Source: Alphaproteobacteria bacterium | GTDB lineage: Bacteria; Pseudomonadota; Alphaproteobacteria; Caulobacterales; Caulobacteraceae | NCBI GenBank assembly: GCA_018895795.1 | Contig: JAHINZ010000143.1 | Span: 1 to 13,691 of the forward strand | DNA: 13,691 nucleotides | Direction of reading: 5' to 3' | Shown here: positions 1 to 7,078 of the stretch, one piece after another | Position numbering within the stretch: position 1 is the stretch's first letter | Layout of the letters: each line of letters starts with the position of its first letter | Position numbers and translations under genes: made by a program | The notes under the pieces: model-generated | What the model was told of the DNA's origin: nothing | Databases searched by the model: none | What the model saw: only the letters and a program-made list of their open reading frames with translations

Positions 1-1
1 C

Positions 2-52
2 GGTCATCTGACCTATATTTCCGCCTGGTCTGACCTAGACACGTCGGTCCGA
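2..52. promoter_or_regulatory. GGTC/GACC palindrome cluster with a TATATT box
   Basis: Three short dyads precede the operon. GGTCATCTGACC at 2-13 has perfect 5-bp arms, GGTCTGACC at 27-35 has 4-bp arms around one base, and TCGGTCCGA at 44-52 is similar. A TATATT hexamer at 14-19 lies between the first two and would place a start near 26, inside the second dyad. GGTC-N-GACC resembles operators of FadR-type GntR regulators, a group that includes hexuronate regulators. The matching -35 would be at or beyond the window edge. Promoter and operator assignment is inference. Confidence 0.35.
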
Positions 53-129
53 GCACGCCACCTTGCGCCGCGTCGAGGCCGGGGCGGAAGAAAGCCCTCA
101 GGATGCGCCCGATGGGAGAGGCAGAGTCG

Positions 130-162
130 ATGAGCGCATGTCAGCCTGGTCGAGCTTCATGA
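130..162 (+). CDS. possible 10-aa leader peptide (upstream ORF)
   Basis: A ten-codon ORF (MSACQPGRAS) starts at ATG 130, 8 nt after the purine-rich GGGAGAGG at 114-121, the best Shine-Dalgarno-like sequence in this leader. Its TGA at 160-162 overlaps an in-frame internal ATG of the transporter at 159-161, giving the same ATGA junction used between later genes of this operon. If real, it would couple translation into the transporter from ATG 159. It could equally be a chance ORF overlapping the transporter's true start at 138. There is no run of regulatory codons that would suggest classical attenuation. Confidence 0.25.
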   Translation: MSACQPGRAS

Positions 163-1448
163 GAACGCCAAAAATCAAGGCGCTGCGCTGGTGGATGATC
201 GGCCTGATCATGCTGGGCGCGATCATCAACTATCTGGCGCGCTCCACCCTGGGCGTCGCGGCGCCCACCGTGCTGGCCGATCTGCACATCCATGAAAGGG
301 AGTACGGCTGGATCACCGGCGCCTTCCAACTGGGCGTGATGATGCAGCCGCTGTGCGGCTATGTGCTGGATGTCATCGGGCTGAAGACCGGCTTCGCCAT
401 CTTCGCCACGGCCTGGTCGCTGATCACCATGGCCCATGGCCTGGCCGCCAACTGGCCGATGCTGGCCGCCCTGCGAGGCATGCTGGGCCTGGCCGAGGGC
501 TCGGCCAACCCGGCCGGCATGAAGGCGGTCTCGGAGTGGTTTCCCGCCAAGGAGCGCGGCCATGCCGGCGGCGTCTACAATATCGGGGCCTCGTTCGGCT
601 CGATGCTGGCCCCGCCCCTGGTCGCCTGGGCGATCATCGCCTGGAACTGGCGCGCCGCCTTCGTGCTGGCCGGCGCGCTGGGTCTGGTCTGGGTGGTCTT
701 GTGGCTGAAGTTCTACCAGTCGCCCGACAAGCATCCCGCCCTCTACGACGCCGAGCGGGACTACATCGCCGCCGGACAGGAAACCCATCTAGTCAGCGAC
801 GGCGCCAAGCCCTCGATCCTGGGCTTGCTGGGTCGGCGCAATTTCTGGGGCATCGCCCTGCCCCGCTTCCTGGCCGACCCCACCTGGGGGACCCTGGCCT
901 TCTGGGTGCCGCTGTACCTGACCAAGGTGCGCGGGTTCGATCTTAAGCAGATCGCCATGTTCGCCTGGCTGCCGTTCGTGGCGGCCGACCTGGGCTGCTT
1001 GTTTGGTCCGACCATCGCCGCGTTCCTGCAACGTCGCGGCGTCAGCCTGCTCAACGCCCGCCGCGGGGCCTTCACGGTCGGCGCGCTGATGATGACCGGC
1101 ATGGCCTTCGTGGGCCGGGTCGAGAGCCCCTACGCCGCCATCGCCCTGCTGTGCCTGGGCGGGTTCGCCCACCAGACCCTGTCGGTGACGGTCATCACCC
1201 TGTCCTCGGACCTGTTCCGTCGCAACGAGGTCGCCACGGCGGCCGGCATGGCCGGGACCTTGGGCAATCTGGGCGTGCTGATCTTTTCGCTGATGATCGG
1301 CGCCCTGGTCGCCACGGTGGGCTATGATCCGTTCTTCATCGCCCTGGGCGTGCTCGACCTGGTCGGGGCCGTGCTGCTCTGGACCCTGGTGCGCGACCAA
1401 CATGTCACGACGCGGACCGCCGTCCCGCCCATTTCGGTATCGACTTGA
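138..1448 (+). CDS. MFS transporter, hexuronate/sugar-acid type (ACS family)
   Basis: Inner-membrane importer of the anion:cation symporter branch of MFS, which includes ExuT (glucuronate, galacturonate) and galactonate/glucarate carriers. The 436-aa product has about 12 hydrophobic segments, the first starting at the RWWM motif (about residues 17-34) and containing NYLARSTLGVAAP, the family's typical NY-x-x-R-x-x-LG first helix. Residue numbers use ATG 138. ATG 159 is an alternative start with possible coupling to the leader ORF, and a TTG start at 63 would only add a hydrophilic tail. It is the first gene of the operon and its TGA overlaps the xylosidase ATG by one base. Given the neighbours, the likely substrate is glucuronate, methylglucuronate or an aldouronic acid from glucuronoxylan. 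The family is secure; the substrate is inference. Confidence 0.88.
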   Translation: MSAWSSFMRTPKIKALRWWMIGLIMLGAIINYLARSTLGVAAPTVLADLHIHEREYGWITGAFQLGVMMQPLCGYVLDVIGLKTGFAIFATAWSLITMAHGLAANWPMLAALRGMLGLAEGSANPAGMKAVSEWFPAKERGHAGGVYNIGASFGSMLAPPLVAWAIIAWNWRAAFVLAGALGLVWVVLWLKFYQSPDKHPALYDAERDYIAAGQETHLVSDGAKPSILGLLGRRNFWGIALPRFLADPTWGTLAFWVPLYLTKVRGFDLKQIAMFAWLPFVAADLGCLFGPTIAAFLQRRGVSLLNARRGAFTVGALMMTGMAFVGRVESPYAAIALLCLGGFAHQTLSVTVITLSSDLFRRNEVATAAGMAGTLGNLGVLIFSLMIGALVATVGYDPFFIALGVLDLVGAVLLWTLVRDQHVTTRTAVPPISVST

Positions 1449-3088
1449 TGATCCAAAATCCCATCCTGCCCGGCTTCAACCCGGATCCGTCCATCGTCAG
1501 GGTGGGCGAGGACTATTACATCGCCACCTCGACCTTCGAGTGGTTTCCGGGCGTGCAGATCCACCACTCGCGCGATCTGGTGAACTGGCGGCTGATCGCC
1601 CGCCCCCTGAACCGCCCCAGCCAGCTGAACATGCTGGGCGCGCCGGATTCGTGCGGGGTATGGGCCCCATGCCTGACCTACAGCGACGGCCTGTTCCACC
1701 TGATCTATACCGACGTGAAGCGCTACGGCCGCACCACGGTCGGCGGCGCGTCGGGCGCGTCGTTGCGCGACTTCCACAACTATCTGGTCACCTGTCAGAC
1801 CATCGACGGCGACTGGTCCGACCCGATCTTTCTGAACAGCAGCGGCTTTGACCCGTCGTTGTTCCACGACGATGACGGCCGCAAATATCTGCTCAACATG
1901 CTGTGGGACCACCGCCCGGGCCGCAACCGCTTCGCCGGCATCGTGCTGCAGGAATACTCGGCCGCCCGGCAGGTCCTGGTCGGCGAGCGCAAGGTGATCT
2001 TCTCGGGAACGTCCCTGGGTCTGACCGAAGCCCCGCACCTCTACCGGCGAGATGGCTGGTACTACCTGCTCACCGCCGAGGGCGGCACCGGGTGGAACCA
2101 CGCGGTGACCATGGCCCGATCGCGCGATATCGCCGGTCCGTACGAGCTGCACCCCGACGTCTATATCCTCAGCTCGCGCGACCGGCCCGATGCGGCCCTG
2201 CAGAGGGCCGGCCACGCCGATCTGGTCGACACGCCCGATGGCCAGACCTACGCCGCCTATCTGTGCGGCCGCCCCCTGCCGAACCGAGGTCGATGCGTGA
2301 TGGGGCGCGAGACGGCGCTCCAGCCGATGACCTGGGGCAAAGACGGTTGGCTACGGACGCTCGACGGCCAGGGCCTGCCCAGCCTGACCGCGGCGGCGCC
2401 CGGCCTGCCCGCCCATCCGTTCCCGGACGCGCCCGCCCTCACCAGGTTCGACGACGCGCGCCTTCCCATCGATTTCCAGTGGCTGCGCTCGCCCTGGCCC
2501 GACGAACTGTTCAGCCTCACCGCCCGTCCCGGCTGGTTGCGGCTGTTTGGACGCGAGACGATCGGCGGCCAGTTTCGCCAAGCGCTGGTCGCTCGCCGTC
2601 AGCAGGCCTTTTGCTACAGCGCCTCGACCCTGATGGAATTCGAGCCCCGGCACTTCCAGCAGGCGGCGGGCCTGGTCTGCTACTATGGCGGGGTCAAGTT
2701 CCACTATCTGCACGTCACCCATGACGAGGCGCACGGGCGGCATCTGCGCGTGATGTCGGCCTTGCCGGACTCGCCGCAGGGCGACACCTTCACCGACCCC
2801 GTGGCCCTGCCGCCCGGCCCCATCCATCTGCGGGTCGAGGTCGATTTCGAGCGTCTGCGGTTCGCCTGGAGTCAGGATGGCCAGGACTGGCTCTGGCTGC
2901 CGCAGATCTTCGACGCCAGCATTCTGTCTGACGAGGCGACCGCGCCTGGCCTGCCCAACTTCACTGGCGCCTTCGTCGGCATGGCCTGCCAGGACATGTC
3001 GGGCGCGGCGCATCCCGCCGATTTTGACGGGTTCGACTATCGCGAACGCGACTATCGGTCAGATCCGACCCTGAAGGACCCCGCATGA
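1448..3088 (+). CDS. GH43 beta-xylosidase (subfamily 11-like)
   Basis: Inverting exo-glycosidase that releases xylose from the non-reducing end of xylo-oligosaccharides; some relatives also have arabinofuranosidase activity. The 546-aa protein has no signal peptide, so it should be cytoplasmic. The N-terminal five-bladed propeller shows the base Asp13 in GFNPDPS, the pKa-modulating Asp135 in GFDPSLF and the acid Glu194 in TEAPHLY. The C-terminal half (about 320-540) is the beta-sandwich with FTGAFVGMACQD that is typical of SXA/XynB3 enzymes, and overall length matches them. Two oddities: the usual WAPD reads WAPC at Cys75, and the loop at about 92-109 is roughly nine residues longer than I recall for SXA. 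ATG 1448 overlaps the transporter stop (TGATG) and has no strong ribosome binding site, favouring coupled translation. ATG of the next gene overlaps its stop. Confidence 0.93.
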   Translation: MIQNPILPGFNPDPSIVRVGEDYYIATSTFEWFPGVQIHHSRDLVNWRLIARPLNRPSQLNMLGAPDSCGVWAPCLTYSDGLFHLIYTDVKRYGRTTVGGASGASLRDFHNYLVTCQTIDGDWSDPIFLNSSGFDPSLFHDDDGRKYLLNMLWDHRPGRNRFAGIVLQEYSAARQVLVGERKVIFSGTSLGLTEAPHLYRRDGWYYLLTAEGGTGWNHAVTMARSRDIAGPYELHPDVYILSSRDRPDAALQRAGHADLVDTPDGQTYAAYLCGRPLPNRGRCVMGRETALQPMTWGKDGWLRTLDGQGLPSLTAAAPGLPAHPFPDAPALTRFDDARLPIDFQWLRSPWPDELFSLTARPGWLRLFGRETIGGQFRQALVARRQQAFCYSASTLMEFEPRHFQQAAGLVCYYGGVKFHYLHVTHDEAHGRHLRVMSALPDSPQGDTFTDPVALPPGPIHLRVEVDFERLRFAWSQDGQDWLWLPQIFDASILSDEATAPGLPNFTGAFVGMACQDMSGAAHPADFDGFDYRERDYRSDPTLKDPA

Positions 3089-4329
3089 GGCTGATGACCA
3101 AACGCGCCTTCGGCCTCGCGGCCGCCCTGGCCCTGACCCTCCACGTCGGGGCCAGCGCTGGCGAGCCCGCGCGCTGGGTCGGATCCTGGGCCAGCGCCCA
3201 GCAGGTTCCGGAGGAGCGCAACGCCCTGCCTGCCGACGCCCTGGACGACGCCACCCTGCGCCAGATCGTCCGGCTGACGGCGGGCGGCGATCGTCTGCGG
3301 ATCCGGATCTCCAACGCGTTCGGGACGACGCCCCTGCGCGTCACCGCGACCCACATCGCCCGCCCGCTGTCGCCGGCCGGGGCGGCGATCGATCCCGCGA
3401 CCGACCGCGCTGTGACCTTCTCCGGCCGCGTGGACGTCATCATTCCGGCCGGAGCGGACTATCTGTCCGACCCGGTCGCCTACAGCGCCGCGGCCCTGTC
3501 GGACCTGGCCGTCTCGATCCATGTCGACAAGACCCCGGCCGCGCAGACCAGCCATCCCGGTTCGCGGGCGACCTCCTATATCGCAACCGGCGATCAGGTC
3601 GGCGCCGCCGATCTGCCCGGCGCCAAGACCGTCGACCACTGGTTCCAGTTGTCCGGCGTCGAGGTCGAGGCCGGCAGGAAGGCCGGCGCCGTCGCCTTGC
3701 TCGGCGACTCGATCACCGACGGCTATGGCGTCAAACCCAACACCAACCTGCGCTGGCCGGACGCCTTCGCCGCGCGCCTGCGAGCCAATCCCAAGACCCG
3801 CGACCTGAGTGTTCTGAACCTGGGGATTGGCGGCAATCGCCTGCTGCTCGACAGTCTAGGCCCCAACGCCGCCGCGCGCTTCAACCGCGACGTGCTGCTG
3901 CAGGCCGGCGTCACCCATGTGCTGATCCTGGAAGGCGTCAACGACCTGGGCGGCCTGACCCGCGATGCGCCGGCTACGCCAGAGGCGCATGCCGACCTCG
4001 TGGCGGGGATCACCACCGCCTACGCCCAAATGGTCCAGAAGGCGCGGGACAGGGGCATCAAGGCCATCGGGGCCACCATCATGCCCTATGGGGCCTCGGG
4101 CTATTATCATCCCGACGCCGTCAACGAGCAGGATCGCCAAGCTATCAACGCCTGGATCCTCACGCCCGGCAACTTCGACGCGGTCGTCGACATGGACAAG
4201 ATCATGCGCGATCCCGCCAAGCCCGACCATATGCTGGCCGCCTATGATTCCGGGGACGGCCTGCACCCCTCGATGGCCGGCTATCGGTTCATGGCCGAGT
4301 CCATTCCGCTGGAGCTGTTCGCACGATGA
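3085..4329 (+). CDS. XynE-like SGNH/GDSL hydrolase (probable carbohydrate esterase)
   Basis: Exported serine esterase of the SGNH superfamily, resembling the XynE-like group found in xylanase clusters. The 414-aa product starts with a Sec signal peptide (MRLMTKR, hydrophobic stretch to about 22, likely cleavage after ASA at 23-25). An all-beta N-terminal region (about 30-160, with GSWASAQQ and RISNAFGT) precedes the catalytic domain. Block I GDSITDG gives Ser209, GIGGNR (248-252 region) supplies the oxyanion Gly, GVND gives Asn286, and DGLHP gives Asp391 and His394, so all four blocks are intact. AAGGA at 3074-3078 is a good ribosome binding site; the gene also overlaps the GH43 stop by 4 nt (ATGA). 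The likely role is removal of acetyl or other acyl groups from xylan fragments in the periplasm or outside. The exact ester substrate cannot be read from sequence. Confidence 0.9.
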   Translation: MRLMTKRAFGLAAALALTLHVGASAGEPARWVGSWASAQQVPEERNALPADALDDATLRQIVRLTAGGDRLRIRISNAFGTTPLRVTATHIARPLSPAGAAIDPATDRAVTFSGRVDVIIPAGADYLSDPVAYSAAALSDLAVSIHVDKTPAAQTSHPGSRATSYIATGDQVGAADLPGAKTVDHWFQLSGVEVEAGRKAGAVALLGDSITDGYGVKPNTNLRWPDAFAARLRANPKTRDLSVLNLGIGGNRLLLDSLGPNAAARFNRDVLLQAGVTHVLILEGVNDLGGLTRDAPATPEAHADLVAGITTAYAQMVQKARDRGIKAIGATIMPYGASGYYHPDAVNEQDRQAINAWILTPGNFDAVVDMDKIMRDPAKPDHMLAAYDSGDGLHPSMAGYRFMAESIPLELFAR

Positions 4330-5234
4330 AGGCCTGCGCCCTCCTCTTGGCCGTTTCGCTTGCGGCGCCCATCGCCGCTCAGGCGTCCGACATCCGCATG
4401 GCGATCACCGTCGATGACCTGCCGGCCCACAGCGCCTTGCCGGTCGGCTCCACCCGGGTCGAGATCGCCGCCGACTTCCTGGCCGCCCTGAAGGCGGCAA
4501 AGGCCCCGCCGGTCTATGGCTTTATCAACGGCGTTCAGACCGAGCGCGAACCGGCATCGACCGACGTGTTGCCCCTGTGGCGCGCGGCCGGCAATCCGCT
4601 GGGCAACCACGGCTGGTCACACCTGAACCTGGCCCAGATCGATGTGGCGACCTTCGAGGCGGAGCTGAAACGCAACGAGCCCCTGCTGGAGGACCTCGCC
4701 GCCGGATCGGATTGGCGTTGGTTCCGCTTCCCGTTCCTCAGCGAGGGGGAAACGCCGGCCAAGCGCACCGCCGTCCGGGCGCTGCTGAAAGCGCGGGGCT
4801 ACCACACCGCCAGCGTGACCATGAGCTTTGGCGACTATGCCTGGAACGAGCCCTATGCCCGCTGCGTGGAAAAGGGCGATCAGACGGCGATCGCCGACCT
4901 TGAAGCCAGCTATCTTAAGGCCGCCGAGCAGAGCCTGACCTATTCCCGCGGCCTGTCGGCGACGCTGTACGGTAAGGACATCCCCTATGTGCTGCTGATG
5001 CACCTGGGAGCCTTCGACGCGCGAATGGCGCCGCGCCTGCTGGCCCTGTACCAGTCGCTGGGCGTGACGCTGGTGACGCTGCACGAGGCCGAGAAAGACC
5101 CGTTCTACGCGGCCGATGTGAACGCGACCGCCTCGCCGGCGCCGGTGACCCTCGAAAACGCCATGACCGCCCGCGGCCTAGCTGTGCCCAAGCCGACGTG
5201 GGATCTGGCGCCGCTTGACGCCCTATGTCGCTAG
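4326..5234 (+). CDS. exported polysaccharide deacetylase, NodB/CE4-like
   Basis: Predicted metal-dependent deacetylase of the NodB homology fold. The 302-aa product has a signal peptide (MKACALLLAVSLAAPIAAQA, cleavage near 20). Motif 1 is ITVDDLP with Asp30 and Asp31, and motif 2 is GNHGWSHLNL with metal ligands His95 and His99. RFPF at 134-137 is the motif 3 equivalent, and LMHLGAF near 222-228 may hold the distal His of motif 5. The gene overlaps the SGNH esterase stop by 4 nt, with GGAG at 4311-4314 as ribosome binding site. Position at the end of a xylan operon suggests acetyl-xylan or related oligosaccharides, but NodB-fold enzymes also act on chitin and peptidoglycan sugars, so the substrate is open. 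Confidence 0.87.
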   Translation: MKACALLLAVSLAAPIAAQASDIRMAITVDDLPAHSALPVGSTRVEIAADFLAALKAAKAPPVYGFINGVQTEREPASTDVLPLWRAAGNPLGNHGWSHLNLAQIDVATFEAELKRNEPLLEDLAAGSDWRWFRFPFLSEGETPAKRTAVRALLKARGYHTASVTMSFGDYAWNEPYARCVEKGDQTAIADLEASYLKAAEQSLTYSRGLSATLYGKDIPYVLLMHLGAFDARMAPRLLALYQSLGVTLVTLHEAEKDPFYAADVNATASPAPVTLENAMTARGLAVPKPTWDLAPLDALCR

Positions 5235-5237
5235 GCT

Positions 5238-5257
5238 TTCCCAGCGGCCGCCGGGAA
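5238..5257 (+). terminator. GC-rich dyad after the xylan operon, possible terminator
   Basis: Starting three bases after the deacetylase stop, TTCCC (5238-5242) pairs with GGGAA (5253-5257) around the 8-bp palindrome GCGGCCGC, with one A/C mismatch. In RNA this could fold into a short, strong hairpin. No U-tract follows, so intrinsic termination is doubtful; it might mark a 3' end or slow decay. Confidence 0.35.
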
Positions 5258-5282
5258 CCGCTATTCAATCTGGCGCGGCGCG

Positions 5283-5312
5283 TGTCATTATGTCGGTTCT
5301 GGCTTCGATACT
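5283..5312 (+). promoter_or_regulatory. weak promoter candidate for the FGE gene
   Basis: GATACT at 5307-5312 resembles a -10 box, with a poor -35-like TGTCAT at 5283-5288 and 18 nt between them. Transcription would begin near 5319, only a few bases before ATG 5323, and there is no strong ribosome binding site. A leaderless or near-leaderless mRNA would fit. Judged by eye only. Confidence 0.25.
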
Positions 5313-5322
5313 TTGAGTACAC

Positions 5323-6264
5323 ATGACCAAGACGTCTCTTGACGGTATGATCGCCCTGCCCGGCGGGACGTTTCGGATGGGCTCAGACGCACACTATCCC
5401 GAGGAGGCCCCGGCCCATCCCGTGATCGTGGATCCGTTCTGGATCGATGAAACCCCGGTGACCAACGCCCAGTTCGCGCGGTTCATCGTCGAAACTGGCC
5501 ACGTGACCCTGGCCGAGATCGCGCCGGATCCGAAACTCTATCCGGGCATGGACCCCGCCTTCGCCCACCCGGCCTCGGCGGTGTTTGTCCGGCCGAACCA
5601 CCCGGTCGACCCGCGAGCGGGCGGCGGCGAATGGTGGCGGCTGATCCTGGACGCCCGCTGGAACCAGCCGTTCGGCGAGGGCAGCTCGATCGCCGGCATT
5701 GAGGACCACCCGGCCATTCATGTCGGCTATGACGACGCCGCCGCCTATGCCGCCTGGGCCGGAAAGTCTCTGCCCACCGAGGCGGAATGGGAATTCGCGG
5801 CGCGAGGCGGCCTCGACGGCGCCGCCTATGCCTGGGGCGAGGAACTGGCGCCCGGCGGCGCCATGCTGGCCAACTACTGGCAGGGTGCCTTTCCCAGTCA
5901 GAACCTGCTGACCGACGGCTATGAGCGCACCTCGCCCGTGCGCAGCTACCCCGCCAATGGCTATGGCCTCTACGACATGATCGGCAATGTCTGGGAATGG
6001 ACGACCGACTGGTGGGCCGACAGCCACCCCGACGTTCCGACCAAGGCCTGCTGCGCGCCGCATAATCCGCGCGGCCCCGCCCAGACCGGCAGCTATGACC
6101 AGGCCCAGCCGGGGCCGGCCATTCCCCGCCGCGTACTGAAGGGCGGCTCGCACCTGTGCGCCGAAAACTATTGCCGGCGTTATCGTCCGGCCGCCCGGCA
6201 TCCCCAGTCGATCGACACCACCACCAGCCATATCGGCTTTCGCTGCGTGGTCAGAGCGGTCTAG
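5323..6264 (+). CDS. formylglycine-generating enzyme (sulfatase-activating)
   Basis: Copper-dependent oxidase that converts the Cys of a CxPxR motif in type I sulfatases (and alkaline-phosphatase-superfamily relatives) to formylglycine. The 313-aa protein covers the single FGE-sulfatase domain: MIALPGGTFRMGSD at the N-terminus, FWIDETPVTNAQFARF (39-54), LPTEAEWEFAARGG (150-163), GNVWEWTTDWW (221-231), and KGGSHLCAENYC with Cys279 and Cys284, the copper/active-site pair equivalent to human Cys336/Cys341. RYRPAARHPQ and SHIGFRC follow as in actinobacterial FGEs. This separates it from EgtB, PvdO and other FGE-fold proteins that lack the pair. No signal peptide is seen, so it should act in the cytoplasm before sulfatase export. 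No sulfatase is in the window. It is 88 nt downstream of the deacetylase, probably with its own promoter. Its stop shares CTAG with the opposite gene's stop. Confidence 0.93.
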   Translation: MTKTSLDGMIALPGGTFRMGSDAHYPEEAPAHPVIVDPFWIDETPVTNAQFARFIVETGHVTLAEIAPDPKLYPGMDPAFAHPASAVFVRPNHPVDPRAGGGEWWRLILDARWNQPFGEGSSIAGIEDHPAIHVGYDDAAAYAAWAGKSLPTEAEWEFAARGGLDGAAYAWGEELAPGGAMLANYWQGAFPSQNLLTDGYERTSPVRSYPANGYGLYDMIGNVWEWTTDWWADSHPDVPTKACCAPHNPRGPAQTGSYDQAQPGPAIPRRVLKGGSHLCAENYCRRYRPAARHPQSIDTTTSHIGFRCVVRAV

Positions 6265-6986
6265 GCCGCCTCGCGCAGCCGCCAGGGATGGGCCGGATAG
6301 AAGCGGTCCATCATCCGCTCGACATAGGCCACGAGGTTGTCGTGGCGCTCGGCTTCGCGGCGTAGGGGCGAATCGAAGAACGGGGTCAGGAGTCCGGCCA
6401 GAACCCCGAAGGCGATCGCGTCGACACCGGTGGGATGATCGGCCATCAGATAGGGCTTCTCGCCCAGGATCTCGTCGAGCGCCCGCAGCGACAGCGTGCC
6501 CAGCCACACGATCTCGCCGCGGCTGTGCCGGCCGACGCCGACCGCGCGGATATTGGCGAAGACCGCGTCCCTGAGGCCCTGGCGCAGGGTTTCCCGCATC
6601 TCCTCGGGCGCGCCGTCGAACCAGCGGGCCGGGCCCTTGGCGAAGTTGGCGGCGTCCATGAAGCGGAAATAGCCCGACGTCCAACCCAGCTGGTTCTCGA
6701 TCATCCGCTCGATCGCCCAGGCCTGGGCGCGGTCGCGGGTCGACAGGCCGGCGTCCAGATCGAGGTCGTACTTCCGCTCGATATGGGCGCGGATGAAGGT
6801 GGAATCGCCGACCCGTTCGCCATCATCATCGATCCACGGAAGTTGGTTCTTGGGCGCGGTTTCGCGGTTCCCGAGCACCTTTTGGTGCTTCAGGCCCGAC
6901 ATCATCAGCTGCACCTCGGTCTTGGTGACATAGGGGCTGAGCTCGGGCAGGCCGAAGCCCGCGCCCATCGCGTAAAGGGTGATCAT
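6261..6986 (-). CDS. FAXC/metaxin-like glutathione S-transferase family protein
   Basis: A 241-aa two-domain GST-fold protein. The thioredoxin-like N-domain (about 1-75) has NQLPWIDDDG and GDSTFIRAHIE, the cis-Pro region and the glutathione-carboxylate-type D-S motif. The helical C-domain carries GRHSRGEI (152-159) and GEKPYLMADHPTGVDAIAFG (175-194), a pattern typical of the FAXC/metaxin-like branch. No catalytic Cys or Tyr is obvious in the MGAGFGLP region (7-14), so transferase activity is uncertain. ATG at 6984-6986 was chosen because GGAG lies about 8 nt upstream; a longer frame to 7058 would run through the operator candidate. It is divergent from the WYL regulator, which probably controls it, and convergent with the FGE gene. 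Confidence 0.85.
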   Translation of the reverse strand: MITLYAMGAGFGLPELSPYVTKTEVQLMMSGLKHQKVLGNRETAPKNQLPWIDDDGERVGDSTFIRAHIERKYDLDLDAGLSTRDRAQAWAIERMIENQLGWTSGYFRFMDAANFAKGPARWFDGAPEEMRETLRQGLRDAVFANIRAVGVGRHSRGEIVWLGTLSLRALDEILGEKPYLMADHPTGVDAIAFGVLAGLLTPFFDSPLRREAERHDNLVAYVERMMDRFYPAHPWRLREAA

Positions 6987-7035
6987 CTCGCGTCTCCGTC
7001 CAACAGCGTTCGATGAGCACTTGCTACCGCCACCC

Positions 7036-7057
7036 TGCTGCCAGCATGCTGTCAGCA
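7036..7057. promoter_or_regulatory. tandem palindromic operator between gst and the WYL regulator
   Basis: Two 11-bp units, TGCTGCCAGCA (7036-7046) and TGCTGTCAGCA (7047-7057), abut with no gap. Each is a perfect 5-bp dyad around one base, and the join CAGCATGCTG is itself a 10-bp palindrome. Centres are 11 bp apart, about one helical turn, so two dimers could bind the same face. The site lies in the 92-bp spacer between the divergent genes and is the natural candidate site for the adjacent regulator. Binding is inference. Confidence 0.55.
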
Positions 7058-7078
7058 TCGCTCAGCCATGGTGTCCTG

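Noticed and set aside
63..137. TTG start extending the first transporter by 25 residues
   Set aside because: The extra residues are hydrophilic, uncharacteristic of the family, and include the likely ribosome binding site region.
1322..2215. 297-codon minus-strand ORF inside the GH43 gene
   Set aside because: The plus strand carries the full GH43 catalytic motifs; the minus frame shows no domain.
5383..6684. 433-codon minus-strand ORF across the FGE and GST genes
   Set aside because: It is antisense to a clearly identified FGE and has low-complexity, Gly/Arg/Ala-rich translation; in its right part it is merely out of frame with the GST gene. High-GC shadow ORF.
6987..7058. Upstream ATG 7058 for the GST gene
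   Set aside because: The GST fold begins at MITLYAMG with GGAG properly spaced before 6986; the extension would encode through the operator candidate.
7013..7078. Upstream ATG 7013 for the WYL regulator
   Set aside because: The added 22 residues do not look like an HTH N-terminus and the segment contains the tandem palindromes, so it is more likely promoter DNA.
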